Below are positions 42,792 through 55,611 of a stretch of DNA of 64,000 nt, in pieces. The position numbers and the translations under genes were made by a program. The notes beneath the pieces were generated by a model. The model saw only the letters and a program-made list of their open reading frames with translations, was not told the origin of the DNA and did not search any database. Each line of letters opens with the position of its first letter. Within the stretch, counting starts at the first letter, position 1. Where the stretch lies: contig NC_073696.1 of NCBI RefSeq assembly GCF_029784165.1, positions 155,430,363-155,494,362 on the forward strand, read 5' to 3'. Origin of the DNA: Wyeomyia smithii. Taxonomy: Eukaryota; Arthropoda; Insecta; Diptera; Culicidae.

Positions 42792-43235
42792 ATGTCAAGA
42801 TTAAAAGAGCTTAAGGATTATGTTTACCAGGAGTACCATAATCTGAGCAATAACATAAACAGGCCGAGAACGCGGGCGGCAGTCGCTAATAGAAGAAAAT
42901 TATTAAGCGACGCCTTAAACGACTTTTCGGAAATTTTAAAAGAGTATGAAAATTCGAATTTAACGCCAGAACATTGGAATAGATTAACAGATCAGTACAC
43001 ACTTGTTCAATCGAAAGTGTGTCTGGCATTGAAAATCTTAAATAACTCGGCGATTGTTCCAGAGCCAAACAAAAATAGAAGATTATCAGAAAATTGTCTT
43101 GAGTTTGAGACATCAGATCTTGCAGAAGATCAGTTGGCGAACTTAGAGCGATCGGTGATTTTTGAAGATCCCCCGCTTTCATCGACCCTTGTAGAAACTC
43201 AGGAATCAAGGGGTGAGAAGCACACAGTGAATTAA
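42792..43235 (+). CDS. Small upstream ORF of gypsy copy 2, unknown function
   Basis: The 147-aa homologue of the 2229-2630 frame has an almost identical first 126 residues. One extra C in a C-run (about 43170) shifts the end, giving the tail PPLSSTLVETQESRGEKHTV where copy 1 ends RFHRPL. I cannot tell which form is ancestral. The sequence downstream of the stop is conserved in both copies. No domain is recognised. Confidence 0.5.
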   Translation: MSRLKELKDYVYQEYHNLSNNINRPRTRAAVANRRKLLSDALNDFSEILKEYENSNLTPEHWNRLTDQYTLVQSKVCLALKILNNSAIVPEPNKNRRLSENCLEFETSDLAEDQLANLERSVIFEDPPLSSTLVETQESRGEKHTVN

Positions 43236-44513
43236 CATCTATTGAATCTTTTTTTTAAAACTGATAGAACAAAAAATTACCAAATATAAAACCATTTAGG
43301 AGCTATTGACGATAGAAGAGAACGACGGAGAGATACACATTAGGAGACATAAATGACCTTGGAGACTACATCAGGCGAACTACAATCGTAACAATTCTTC
43401 AGTGGTTCGTAATAATAACGATTTACAGGTTATCACATCTACTTGGGTCGAGAGGCCAACTTGTATAAACAATCAATTCGCGCCGCTGCTGCGCGGGTGA
43501 TCTTATTTCTCAAACGGCTAACAATAAAACTCTCGGCACGACAAGTGCACGCAAGCGATTTTCGTTCATTTGCCCACAAAATAATTAAAGTGGCAGAGCG
43601 GGAAGCAAACGGGCGCTAGCAAATCGAATTTAAGAACGCAAACAGGTACTCGCAGAGTTGCGCACATGGAACTCACCTTAATTATTCTAAGAGAGAGTTT
43701 TAGCACACGGGTGGCTACGTCATCGTTAGCAAATATTAAGGGGCAAAGTCGCATTTCATTAATGTCCAATAAAGAGCGTGAGAGCGGTAACTACGAATTA
43801 CGCGCTCACACGTTGCATTCAAAAGTTAGTCAGTTGTACTGATTGTCGGGTACGCTGTCTCTGTTTATGAATTTTGCAGTGTTATTACGATCAGCTGTGC
43901 CAGCCATGGCCAAGGTCGTATTTTGTAAGCATCAATTTTAATGGCCAATGGTAAGAACGTTTTGCTACCATACATGGCTTACCAGTAGCGGTGAATTGCT
44001 AAGAGGGTAAAAAAAAATGGATACATCTATAAGCGCAACGCGCGCAGCGATGGTGACATATCCACCGAGTAAGTAAATAGTAACCGACGGCAGAGATATA
44101 TAATGTTGGAAGTTTACGTTAAAATATTATTTCATGAATAAGGAATGGCACCTTACGCCATCTAATGTAAACATTTACAATCTTTGATTAATTTAATTAC
44201 ACTAAATAGAAATGATTTTTTTTAAATAATCATTTAATTACTATGAAAACCTAAAGTTATTTATTTAATTAATGAAGATAAACGTTGAACCGTTGACACT
44301 TAATGGTTCGAAACTTGGTGTTCAGATTTTTTGATGGTGCGACGAAGAAATTAGAGTCGGTCACGCTACGTTATCACATCTGGTCAACAGAATCGTTAGT
44401 GATACCTAGAAAAAAAAGAAGAAGGCTACATAAGCCTTATATAGTCTTATAGTATTTAGTCCGCAGTACCTTTTATTGTTTTTATGAAATATATATAAAA
44501 TTTTATATTTATA
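43236..44513 (+). other. Non-coding leader of gypsy copy 2
   Basis: Counterpart of 2631-3957 with small substitutions and indels, for example a shortened stretch near 43610 where copy 1 has GCACCGCGGTAACACC. No gene is apparent. Confidence 0.5.
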
Positions 44514-47500
44514 ATGGAGTACACGTTCCCAAAAGCAGATGCCATGCAGTGCATCCCAGAATTTGATGGATCGCTAGACGAACTAGAAGCGTTCGTTTAT
44601 CATATCGAGCATTTTGCTCGGGAGATACCAGAAGGAGTATCACACGCTCCACTGGTTTACATTGTTCTATTAAAACTAAAAGGCAGAGCTGCTGCCGCAA
44701 TACATCGAATTAACGCAAACGCTTGGCCACAGGTTAAGCAGAATTTATTAAAGGAATTTGGGGATTTTATACGCATCGAGGCAGTTATAAATCAAGTAGA
44801 AACATTGAAACAGGAAGCGAATGAGACCTTTCCTGATTATAAAAAGAGGACATTGAAAATTAAGGAGAAAATCGACTCCTACGAAACTAATTGTACGAAG
44901 TCATGCATGATAGTTAGTCTTCGATTACATTTTATGGCGGGTTTGTGTGACACCGCATTGAAAGAAGCTGCTCAAGGTAAACGAGCATTTAAGTTAGAAG
45001 AGCTGCTAGACGACTTAGAGGATTACTACCATGAGCGTAATCATATTTCGGAAATAGAAAATAGAATTCAGGGCCTAGAATTGGTCGAAAGACGGCGCGA
45101 TGCACTTAGACAATTTAATAGTAGCAGAAGTATTTTTACAATTAATCACAAAGACGCTGATTATAGCAACAGCCGTCTTGGAAGAAATGAAGGTTATAAT
45201 TACAAAAATAGAGATAGAATAATTTACAAGCAAAACAATTATAACAATATATGTGGATCTAGCGACGGTAATCGATCCAAATACAATTATCGCACAGCGC
45301 GATCATACCGACGGAGCCAAGGGAACTACGCCCATGGTTGGAAATATAATTATTATGGTCAAAATGGACCAACTGATAGGAGGTACAGGAATTCGTATAC
45401 CCGGATGCCTCAGAAAATGCTTATGGTAGCCAACATTAATGAAAGAAGTAGTAATTCGCAAAAAGAAGGTATTTTGGATCCTGTTGCACAGGAATATTTT
45501 AACGAGGATTTAGCAGAAATTTGCGAAGATGTTGACTGGCGGAGATGTACCGATGAGCCCAGCAATATAGAAATAGCCGATTGGAGGACCGCATGCAATC
45601 ACATAAGAGACAACAGTGCTTGTGTGGCTAAGCGAGTATATTACGATGTCAGAGGGCACTTAATGTTAACCCTACTGGCTAAGCAGAATGTCAAATTTAC
45701 GTTGAACCTGATCTTAGATACAGGTGCATGTGCGAATATAATTAATGCACGCATTTTGAATCTTTTGAATGTACCGGTAAATACACAGGACGTAACCACT
45801 TTTGGAGGTATCGGCCAAGACATTGTGCGTACCTCAGGTACAATTATGTTGGATTTAATAGTCGGAGACTTTTTGATCCCGACGCAATTTCATATATTAG
45901 AAAATTTGCCAAGCGACGGATTAATCGGCGCAGAATTCTTAAAGAAGCATACGCTTCAAATAGGAATTAATTTTGATTACATAGTGTTCAAGAAACACGG
46001 AAACAGAAGTCCGGACGACTTGAGTCCGTGGAGTATGCCCAAAGACGAAGTCCTTAGTCAACATGTTTATGTAGCAGCCAGAAATAGAGTTATGGTGCAG
46101 AACGAGTTGCGAGATACTAGCAACACAGCCCGCAATGAGGCTGACGTAGACAAAAACGAAATAAATAGAGAGCACCAAACATATCGAAATGAAGAGCCGA
46201 AGAACAATTTTCTTGACTCGAAGAATACTATAATGCCCGAGTTGGACCTAGACTCGAGGCTTGACTATGACCTGTTGGAGCACAAGCTGACACCAGAGTC
46301 AAAAGGAAATGCAAGAATTGAAAAACTACGGCAAGTGCTGAATTTGGCGCACTTGCCTGATAGAGAATTCAGGACAGTGAAGAATATGGTCGAAAGCTAT
46401 GCGGATATATTCTTTTTCGAGGGCGACAAGTTAACTATTACTGACGCCGCCGTACACACGATAGAAACTTCATCGGAGGTGCCTATCAATAAGCGGCAAT
46501 ATAGATTTCCGGAGGCCACGAAACGGCACATTAATAAGGAAATCGATGAAATGAGGGCGCAGGGTATTATTAGACCCAGCACTAGTCCCTGGAATGCACC
46601 GGTGTTATGTGTACCAAAGAAACCGGATGCTGACGGTAATAAAAGATACAGAATTGTGGTAGACTTTAGATCATTGAACGAAGTTACCAAGCCGTTTGTA
46701 TACCCAATACCTCTTATAAATGAGATATTGGATAATGTTGGAGGAGCAAAATATTTCTCCTCAATTGATTTAAAATCGGGGTTCTATCAAGTCCCGATAG
46801 ACCGCCGAGATGCGGCTAAGACGGCGTTTTCCACTCCCAAAGGCCACTTCGAATTTACACGGATGCCGATGGGGCTAAAGAACAGCCCCTCAACATTCCA
46901 AAAACTTATGAATACTGTTCTCTTTGAGATAGGGGACGTGAAAGCTTTTGTCTAACTCGATGACATTATAGTTTTCGGTGACACTATCACCGACCATAAT
47001 GATAACTTGCGAAAAGTATTACAAGCTTTGCGCAAACATAACTTAAAAATAGAACCATCAAAGTGTCAGTTTTTGAAAAAGGAACTGGAGTATTTGGGTC
47101 ATGTCGTTAATGAAGAAGGCATAAAACCCACCAATGCAAATATTAAGGCCATTCAAAGCCTTAAGCCACCCACAAACGTAAAAGGTATAAGGTCATTTCT
47201 GGGAACAGTAAATTTTTACGGGAAGTTTATCCCCAACATCGCGGAAAAGCGCAAGCCGCTGAATGATTTGTTGAAGAAAGACGCTAAATTTGTGTGGGGA
47301 AAAGAATGTCAGGAAGCGTTCGAATTCCTTAGAAACGCGCTGATTACAGAGCCAGTTTTAGTCCGGCCAGATTATCAAGACACTTTCGTTATTACGACAG
47401 ACGCTAGCAATTATGCTATTGGAGCCGTCCTGTCGAATGAAAAATCCATGCACCGGCCGATCGCGTTCGCGAGTCGTGCACTTGTAGGTGCAGAGACCAG

Positions 47501-49433
47501 ATATCATATCATAGAAAAGGAACTATTGGCTATTGTATGGGCCATAGAATACTTCAAACATTACATTTTTGGTCAAAGGTTTATCGTTTACACAGACCAC
47601 AGACCACTTATAGCGATTTGGAGGCTCAAAGAGACATCTCCAACGCTGACAAGATTGAGACTAAAGTTGCAGGGTTTGGAATGCAGCATCAGGTATAAAC
47701 AGGGTAGCGAAAATATAGTCGCCGATTTTTTGTCACGTTTATCAGATGGGACGTGTCAGGGGCAGGAAAGTTCACCCCACAGGCAGATAGCCATGATTAC
47801 GCGCCAGCAGAAACGCCTGCTAGAGCAGCAGAAGAACGCTTCGGATGATTTGAACGGCACAATACAAGATTTGAGTGCCATAGACATTGCGGACATCGCT
47901 GAGGACGAGGATGAGCAACAACTCGTCAACATTTCATATGATGACTTTTCACAGGCATTATCAAATGACCTGATACCAAGTGAGACGGTGGAAGTCTCGA
48001 AGAGAATATTGGACGAGAGGAATATCGAAGCTCGTCTTGTCATTTTGAACAGTCGGACGGCGTACAGAGAACTTCAGACACTGTATCAGCTGTCACAAGG
48101 ATTGAAAGACTACGTAGAGGATGGTGTACTCAAATTTAAAGACAAGAAGGTGGGCGGTTTCATAGTAGACGGCAGCGAAAGTTCATTAATCGATTGCCGG
48201 AAATTTTTTTCACAATTTTTAGATAGCTTCAATAAAAGCCCCGCGGCAGTAAAGGCAGCCGGGGTCATTCACCTAATATCATTCAGAAAAATCAAGCAGC
48301 AGGAGATTCTGCAAATGATTCAGTTCCTAGCGGGTAAGCTAGAAAAACAAATAGTATTATATAATGCTAATAGCGAGCGTACAGTAATTGCGCCAGATCA
48401 AGTGGAAACAATTTTAAAGGAATTTCACGATGCACCCTTAGGAGGGCACGTAGGAGCGCGACGAATGCGCCAAAGAATTGGCACACTTTTTACGTGGGCT
48501 ACGATGAAACGGGATATCGAGAACTACGTTCGGCAGTGTGATTCCTGCCAAAAGAACAAAATTGGAAGATCAAACAAGATACCGATGCAGATCACCACAA
48601 CCGCATCGGAGCCATTTGAAAAATTATACATGGATATAGTAGTATTACCCGAGTCCGACTTAGGAAATCGTTATGGTCTGGTCATGCAAGACGACCTAAC
48701 TAGATATTTAACTGTCGCACCTATGGAAAACCAAGAAAGCCAGACGGTAGCGAGGACTTTTGTAGAGAATTATATTTGCAAATTTGGCGTACCGTTGGAG
48801 TTAGTTACAGATAACGGTGCGAATTTTGTAAGCACACTCATGAAAGATGTGTGCAAAATTTTGAAAATTAAGAAAATAACGACGAGTCCGTACCACCCAC
48901 AAGCAAATTTGGTGGAAAGATCTAATCGGGAGTTAAAAACTTACCTAAGGCAATTTATTGGCGGAAAACCGCACACGTGGGATAACTTACTCCCATTTTT
49001 TACGTTTCAGTATAATACTTCAGTAAACTCATCAACGGGGTACACCCCTTTCGAATTGTTGTATGGACGTACAGCACGCATTCCCACCTCCATTTACAAG
49101 CGGAATGGAGTGGACAATTTGACATATGAAACATATACACAAGAGATGAAAAAAATATTTTTTGACCTCCACGCGAACGCACAAGCCAACCTGAAAAGGA
49201 GTAAAGAGAACCGCAAACAAATTTACGACAGATCATCTAATGATTACAAACCCATGTGGGGTGAACAAGTATTAGTGAAGGCCGTAGCGACTGGTGCAGG
49301 CCAAAAGCTTCAGAACATATGGAGAGGACCATATGAAGTAGTGGACATTCCAAGCGAAATGACCACAGTAATTAGAAACGGAAATCGTTTAGAAAAAGTT
49401 CATAATAACCGGCTTAAGCGTTATTATGACTGA
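44514..49433 (+). pseudogene. gag-pol: Gag-Pol of gypsy copy 2, with a stop at the RT active site
   Basis: Same length and phase as the copy 1 gene (1640 codons with stop) and nearly identical, but codon 814 (46953-46955) is TAA where copy 1 has TAC. That codon is the Tyr of the YLDD catalytic box of reverse transcriptase. Gag and protease before it (813 aa) and the LDD-thumb-RNase H-integrase part after it stay open, and no other stop is seen. The copy could make Gag, protease and a truncated RT, but not a working polymerase, unless the stop is read through. A few amino-acid changes are scattered in gag (for example ILE to VAL near residue 50). Confidence 0.93.
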
Positions 49434-52400
49434 ATATATGAACTTAAACTATGCTTTCAAGGTTAACGGACAGAATATATTTAATGAAATACGATATTGG
49501 AGGGCATGAGTTATAATAGCAAGCACCTAAAACTGTATGAAAAAGTAAGGTGGAAGTAAAATATAGGCGTGAAAAAATACGAAAAGTCGCCGAGAAAGAT
49601 GAATGATTTTATTGAAGAAGCAGAACCAAACGAAAAAAATATACTGAAGTTAAGGCGTGAAGAAATAGAAAAAGTCGCCGAAAATATCAAGAGCCTTTCA
49701 ATGACAGGAATCAAAAGGCGTAACAAGGTTTAAAAAAGGAAATGACGTGAAAAAATACGAAAAGTCGCCGATAGAGATATACAGCCTTTGAGGATACCGG
49801 TCAAATGGCATAACACAATTGAAAAAATTAAAATACGAATGGAGGCGTGAGGGACGAGTAACCCAGCCGATAACAGTTAAATAAATAGAAAACTTGGGGA
49901 ATTTGAATGACTAGAATGACCTGGAATGTGGTGATGGAAAATTAAAGAGTTAATAGAAATTGAAACAGCATTTGTTTGTTTTTTGTAAAATGCAAATGTA
50001 AACATGGGAAAATTATATAGTGAACAAAGACCTCATGAAAACGAGATTTGATTAATGGCTGATAGCCCAATGAGAAAAGAAAACCGATTAATGAAGTATT
50101 GGATTTTTTTTTCTTTTTTGAAAGGGAGAAAACTTAAATGACGGAAAACAATAGAACTAGGAGAGACTTTGGACAAGAAGGCTAAACCTTTCGGACAAGG
50201 AGACTGCTGACTTTAAGAGATTCAGACTATTCTAATTTTAGTTAAGGACGAGCGAATGTAGACAACGGGGGTGGTTACCCAAAATGATTGACGGGAGTGC
50301 AAATTGAGTGAGAGAAAAACAAGGGAATAACCGGCCCAGGATGATTGAGTGTGCGAGTTTTCGTTTATTTCCTAACCTTCTTATCTTTCAGGAATCTCTA
50401 AAGCGGGCGGTCGCACCTTCGGACGGAAGGGGGAGAGGTACTATGCAGGCAACTGCATACTAAGGTGAAGTGTAAGTAAAGTAAGTATGACAGTATGACA
50501 GTAGCAAGAGACGAATCGAAACTAAATAATTACAGATTCAAAAGAGATGCAAAAGATTAAAGAATAAAGCAGATGAGAAAGTGACGGGACATTTTTAGTG
50601 CAAATAGAAGGTGATATGAGGTGTTGAGAACACGCCAGTTATTAGACGAACATTGTATATGAAGACAGAAGAAAACGATAAATATTCAATCAACGCGGTT
50701 TGTACAATTAAAAGATTTATTTATGAAACGGACAGAAAATACCTGACAAAGGAAAAAAAAAAATTGAACCGATGCGGTTTGTTCGAAGAAAACATGATGA
50801 AACAAAGATAAAGAGATGAAAGAATAATCTATTGTGTCGAAATAGACTCATTTTATGTAAATCGAAAAAGTTTTAGGAAAATGAAAGAAGATTTTTAACG
50901 TGAAAAAGCAATGAGATGAAAAAAAATGCAATTAAAGCAAATCATTTAAGCTACTTAATAAAACTGAAGAAAGTCATTTGAAGAAGTTTTTGATAAAAAA
51001 AAGGCAATAATGGCAACAATGGGCCACAAGATAAGTTAAACTGATATTTTAACGCGGAAAGAAAAGCCTAATACAGATAAATGAATTGATATGTGTCGAA
51101 ATGATTCTTAATGTAAAACAAAAATAACCATCGAATACCAAAGTTAGAGAATGTATGATGAAAAAAAAAAAGTTAAGCAATGCACATTTGAAATGTTATG
51201 TTTGTAAAATCGTATAAAACAAATGATGTACGTCTTAGTAGGGGGAAAAAACCGAATTATGTCATCCGAACAAGAAGAGAAATACGGGCCTAGATTGTAA
51301 GTAGAAGCCTAGGGTAGAATATAGAAAATAGAATGTAAGAAGCCCGTACGCGAGTGAACAGTAGTTTTAAACAGCAAGTGGAAAAAGTAACGAAACCAAA
51401 AAAGAATTGATAAAATAATGGCAAAAAAATAATGCACCACTTGCTAAGTAGGGCAACTAGCATCTAAGAATTGACAACGAGACGAGTTCCTGATCATCGA
51501 AGACGACCGAGGTGATTACAACGGATGTCGAGATGGGGCATACCATGATGCCCAGTACAGCGCGAAAAGGAAAGCAGACGGTTGCGAGGGGAGTTGAACG
51601 GCGGGTGTCTATGGTCGAGATGGAGGTAAAGCCAAACGATATTACCAAGAGGAGACGAGCAGTATCCAGTTTTTGACCCCTGAAGAGGCCAGATGTGTAA
51701 CAGAACTCAATCAAAGCGGCTCATGGTCGAACCTGAATCGAGACTTCAGCGCGAAGACGAATACATCAAACTATGCAAAGAAGGGAGTAATAATTTGCTC
51801 CAAATATATATTACTCATAGAGAGTTATTGACTTCTACAAATAAGGATTCGAGGTCAAAGCCAAACAAGTAAAATGACGCTATAAAATTTTGCTCGTGTT
51901 TAATCAACTATGTTCTTTCCGCACTACGATTTGATAGTGTGCGCACATATGTTAGCGGGTAATTATACACCCCGCGCAGGCGGTTAAAGATGCTAAACCA
52001 AGTGACTGCATTATGCAACAGAGCCGGTGGCAATCGCAAATCATTTCGCCACACGGCGCGTAACAATACTATAAGCAAAAAAAAAAAAAATACAGCCGAT
52101 CTATGTCAAAGGGACACGGCTAACCCAACATTTAGGTTCAACAACAAACTCTGAACAATCGTAAAACAGCCAGATGAACTGCAGCCTTCATTGAAGTGCA
52201 ATTATAACCATTGAACTATTGGAAATAACCCGATGAAGCCTTAGGGATGAGTTCGCGAGGATGACACCACAACCAACCGATGAGAACCTCTACTGCCAGA
52301 CGCACCCTCTCGTTTCAAACCCCCTGTAACCCGTCGCTTGAATACGACAGCCAAGCGGCGGATATCTACAAGGCGCAGCGCACCAGGCGAGCGAACATTT

Positions 52401-52630
52401 GTCAATTTGTTGTGAAGAAAATCCATGTCTGGAAACGTTAATTTATGTAGAAATGATATGTAGCACCATTGTAATCAATTGAATTTTACGTGCAAAGGAA
52501 AGAAGGAATATCATGAAAACGAATATGTATATAATAGCATAAAAACGCGAAAAATAATTGTTATGAAAAACACACCTATCGGCCGTCAGAACGGACCATG
52601 TGACCATTATCTCTTCTAGATAATGGCCAA
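49434..52630 (+). other. Long 3' non-coding region of gypsy copy 2
   Basis: Counterpart of 8878-12068. AAAAGTCGCCGA units recur at 49580-49770. Small indels accumulate between 50500 and 51400, while 51420-51880 is nearly identical to copy 1. The antisense 85-codon frame is preserved at 51457-51714. No sense gene is seen. Confidence 0.6.
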
Positions 52631-52647
52631 CTAGGCGGGGTGGCAGA

Positions 52648-53330
52648 TGTGACGTCACACTCGCGCAGAAAATACCTTATGTTCCGTCACGCAGAGTTTT
52701 GTCATACGGTACATTTTTAGCTTAGTCCGAAAGACAGTAAGCCTTCTGTTGAATGAAATGAAAACAGGTAGAGTGTAAAAGCGGGACAAGGCCGTCTGCC
52801 GTTGTCCACCAAATACAAGACCATTTGTGAAGAAAACAGGAAAAATCTTGAAGAAAGACCGCCAACGGTCCTGCTATGCAAGCGTTGGCGAAAACACTTT
52901 GCCTTCCGCGATGAATAGTCACTAAGCCACCGAGGCATTGAATAAACAAAAATAAAGAACTCGACAAACGGTAGCGTCGCTCAGCGTCGCCCATGCTCAC
53001 GCGCGGGTTCTTAGCGCTCACGCTAGCGCACGTGTTTTGGAGCACATGTTATAGCGCTCTCAAGTAGTTAATTGTATGTACTAAAAGTTAAGCACGAGAA
53101 AGAGACAGGCCAAGACATGCCATAGGCCAGTATAGAACAGCTAGGTATGTGGTGACCGGATCGAAGGGGAAAAGTCTCTCTCTCTGAGTTACCGGTAGGG
53201 TATATTTAAGTAGTGATGTACGAAAAATAAAGTCAGTTAATCCACCGTTATATTGTGTATTAATTCCGCGCCAAAGGCGCGTACAGGGATATCTAGTAGA
53301 AGAATTCCCTGGTAGGTTATAACCTACACA
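52648..53330 (+). repeat. 3' LTR of gypsy copy 2
   Basis: 683 bp, preceded by the purine tract at 52634-52647 and followed by CGTA. It differs from the 5' LTR at about five or six positions and keeps AATAAA at 53226-53231. Confidence 0.95.
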
Positions 53331-53334
53331 CGTA

Positions 53335-53925
53335 GAACGGGTTATCATTATGGAATTTCGAAATGGTATCTGGTAAACACCGGTAGGTTCGGATGATTGA
53401 AAGCAAAATCCTACGAATTGAGACCTAAACACGACTATGCACAATATAAGCTCGAAACTTTTGAGTCCACTTCAACCAGGAGGAACAGTTGATTTGAGAC
53501 AAGCAAATCAAACTACAAACGTAATTTCACGCACAACACTGGTTTAAGACGCGAGTAGCTTGTAGAATAAACCTTTACATTCCTTTGCAGCTCTTAGACA
53601 ATTCGTTCGTAACTATTCTGCACTGTTCACTTCGATGAGAAATTTGTAAACATTGCCTGGCATGAAACTTCTATGATGGAAAAGTTAACAAATGCCTTAC
53701 AAACCGAACTGTCCAAATATTCTGTAAATGAGAAGCAAGCTTTCTAAAGTATGTTGCAATACAACAATAGATAATTTATACATTTAAAGCTAAAAAATTG
53801 ACTTAAGTGACCATTTTGTCGTAAAATAGTGACTTTAGTGACTTTTTGGCGTAAATAGTGACTTTTTAGTGACTAGGCTAAAAATAGTGACAAAGTCACT
53901 AAAAAGTGACTCGCTACTAGCCCTG
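53335..53925. other. Right part of hAT-like element R
   Basis: About 590 bp without a gene. The last 130 bp contain repeated AGTGACTTT and TAGTGAC motifs and end GACTCGCTACTAGCCCTG, the inverted terminus of R. Confidence 0.6.
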
Positions 53926-55456
53926 GAAACATCATTATCTCAGAAACTACAAACCCGATTTTAATAAGACTGGTGTCTAATGAACGGGCTATCTCCAGAA
54001 CTTTCAATTTATAAATTTCATAATGATTCTGCATATGGTTCAAAAGTTTTGTGAGGAAATGTTTTCCAGAGGCTGTTTAAACTCACTCGTTTTTCTCAGA
54101 GATGGCTGGGCCGATTTCCACAAAATTGATCTCGGACGAAAGGTCTGGTTGTCCCATAGGTTGCTATAAAATTTCATTGTAATCGGTTGGTAACTTTGTC
54201 CGTTATTTATAAAAATGTGAAATCACATTACAAAAGCAAAGCTAAAACCAAAGCCTGCCGAAACTCACTTACTTTTCTCAGAGATGGTTGGACCGATTTT
54301 CACGAAATCAGTTGCCAACGAAAGGTCTAGTGGCCTTATAACACGCTTTTGAATTTCACTGTAATCGGATTTTTAGCTTAGGTACCGTGTTTCAAATTGT
54401 GAAGATCACGAAACTTCATTATCTTAGAAACTACACAACCAATTTAAACAAAACTGGTGTCAAATGAACGGGCTGTCTTGAAAACCCTTAATTAATTATT
54501 AAACATGTGGTTCAAAAGTTTTTAAAATGAATGTGTTCCGAAGGCTTTGAAACTCACTCATTTCTAGCTGATAGCTGAATCAATCAGTGTCGTTACCCCA
54601 CAAGACCCTATTGAATTTTATTGTAATTGGGCTATAACTTTATGCATAAAAAAGAAAATCACCTTGTGAAAAGGAACATATTCCAAAGACTGCTTAAGCT
54701 CACTAATTTTTTTCAGAATGGTTGGACCGATTTTAACAAAATTAGTCTCTACATAATTTTTTCTTCATATCTATATAACATCAATATTTTAGAACCCAAA
54801 GAGTGGATATACCTTCATTGGATTGAATTTGCCAATTTAAGGATGTTTCCCAGAAACCGGAAGCTGCAAATTCGGTTTCAAAGTGAAGTCTAGAGTTCAT
54901 CCTGGCTTCCGAGCACTATCCCGTTTCCTGAAAAACATTGGATGATGTTTGTCCCTTTTAGGTTGTCTCCATAAATCGGAAGCTACTATTTAGAAATTTG
55001 AAATGGCGTCCTGAGTTGATTTCTGGCCTCTGGGTATAACGCTTCCGCAATGCTGATAATGGATATTTGGTCACTTTAAGCTGTTTTCCAGAAACTAAAA
55101 GTCGGCATCTTCACCATCGAAAGACCCAAATTAGGCAGAATTTGGTCATTTTAGGATGTATTCCGGTAACCAGGAGTAGTCATCTGAATTTTTCGCGTGA
55201 TGCTTTTGAAACATATATATTTCATGGTAATTGCATGTATATGTATTATCATATGCTCATATGTGCGTAAATGTTATATTTGAAATGTTCGGTATAGTTG
55301 TGCTATTAGCTACCAGAAATTCGTTATTTGAAGTGGAAAATGAATCCAGCAGAAATTTTCAAGGTGTCTTTTTTGCTCGTGTAAATCTATTTTACAAATA
55401 ATAAGTTCGAATGAGAAAGGCTTCGTCTCACCGCTAGGTGGATTAATTTGGGTTTT

Positions 55457-55575
55457 ATAGAAGCTATAGAGTTAACACAACATGTTCATGTAATTAGTTT
55501 TTGCCATAATATTTCCTGCTAAAAGTTACAGAACGTTTGTACCAAAAATGACCAACTAGCCCCGCTCTACCCTAC
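55457..55575 (+). mobile_element. Right-end fragment of the TAGGGTAGAGCGGGG family
   Basis: TATAGAAGCTATAGAGTTAA and the following sequence match 35165-35250, and the end ACTAGCCCCGCTCTACCCTA is the inverse of the terminus at 33555. It abuts the right end of the palindromic element copy 2. Confidence 0.7.
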
Positions 55576-55611
55576 TGGGGGTTAAATTTTTTTGGTTTCC
55601 AAAAGATTGCA

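Larger units (their letters stand above)
40054..53330 (+). mobile_element. Ty3/gypsy LTR retrotransposon, copy 2
   Basis: A 13,277-bp element with 683-bp LTRs at both ends, flanked by the 4-bp duplication CGTA (40050-40053 and 53331-53334). It has the same organisation and nearly the same internal sequence as copy 1, plus a 1.34-kb DNA element in the leader (41385-42728). Gag-pol has a premature stop in RT. Five or so differences between its LTRs indicate a recent but not brand-new insertion. The U3 part of its LTR is unlike that of copy 1. Confidence 0.95.
37621..53925. mobile_element. hAT-like element R with two mariners and a complete gypsy element inside
   Basis: The ends are inverted repeats: CAGGGCTTGTAGCGAACTTG at 37621 and, read inward from 53925, CAGGGCTAGTAGCGAGTCAC. 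Subterminal AGTGACTTT/ATAGTGAC repeats lie at both ends. The flanks share GAAACA (37615-37620 and 53926-53931), a partial target duplication. Without the nested elements, R is roughly 1.3 kb. CAG ends and subterminal repeats suggest hAT. No transposase is visible in its own DNA (37700-38159, 39881-40053, 53335-53860), so R is a non-autonomous or decayed copy. Confidence 0.75.
36376..55456. mobile_element. Foldback-type palindromic element, copy 2, split by a 16.3-kb nested hAT insertion
   Basis: Its ends are inverted repeats: AAAACCTGAATTAATCCACC with CTAGCGG on the left, and CCGCTAGGTGGATTAATTTG with GGTTTT on the right. The left half (36376-37437) is in reverse orientation, the centre has the CA/CATA tract and CAGCTCGTCGAGCTGAG, and the right half begins at about 37440. 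The right half is interrupted at 37621 and resumes at 53926, where the unit CATTATCTCAGAAACTACA continues the sequence expected from copy 1. The architecture is that of 29362-33157. No genes belong to the element itself. Confidence 0.75.

Noticed and set aside
47007..49433. Separate 808-aa gene in gypsy copy 2
   Set aside because: Same phase and sequence as the downstream part of gag-pol; it is separated only by the TAA at codon 814 and its Met is internal.
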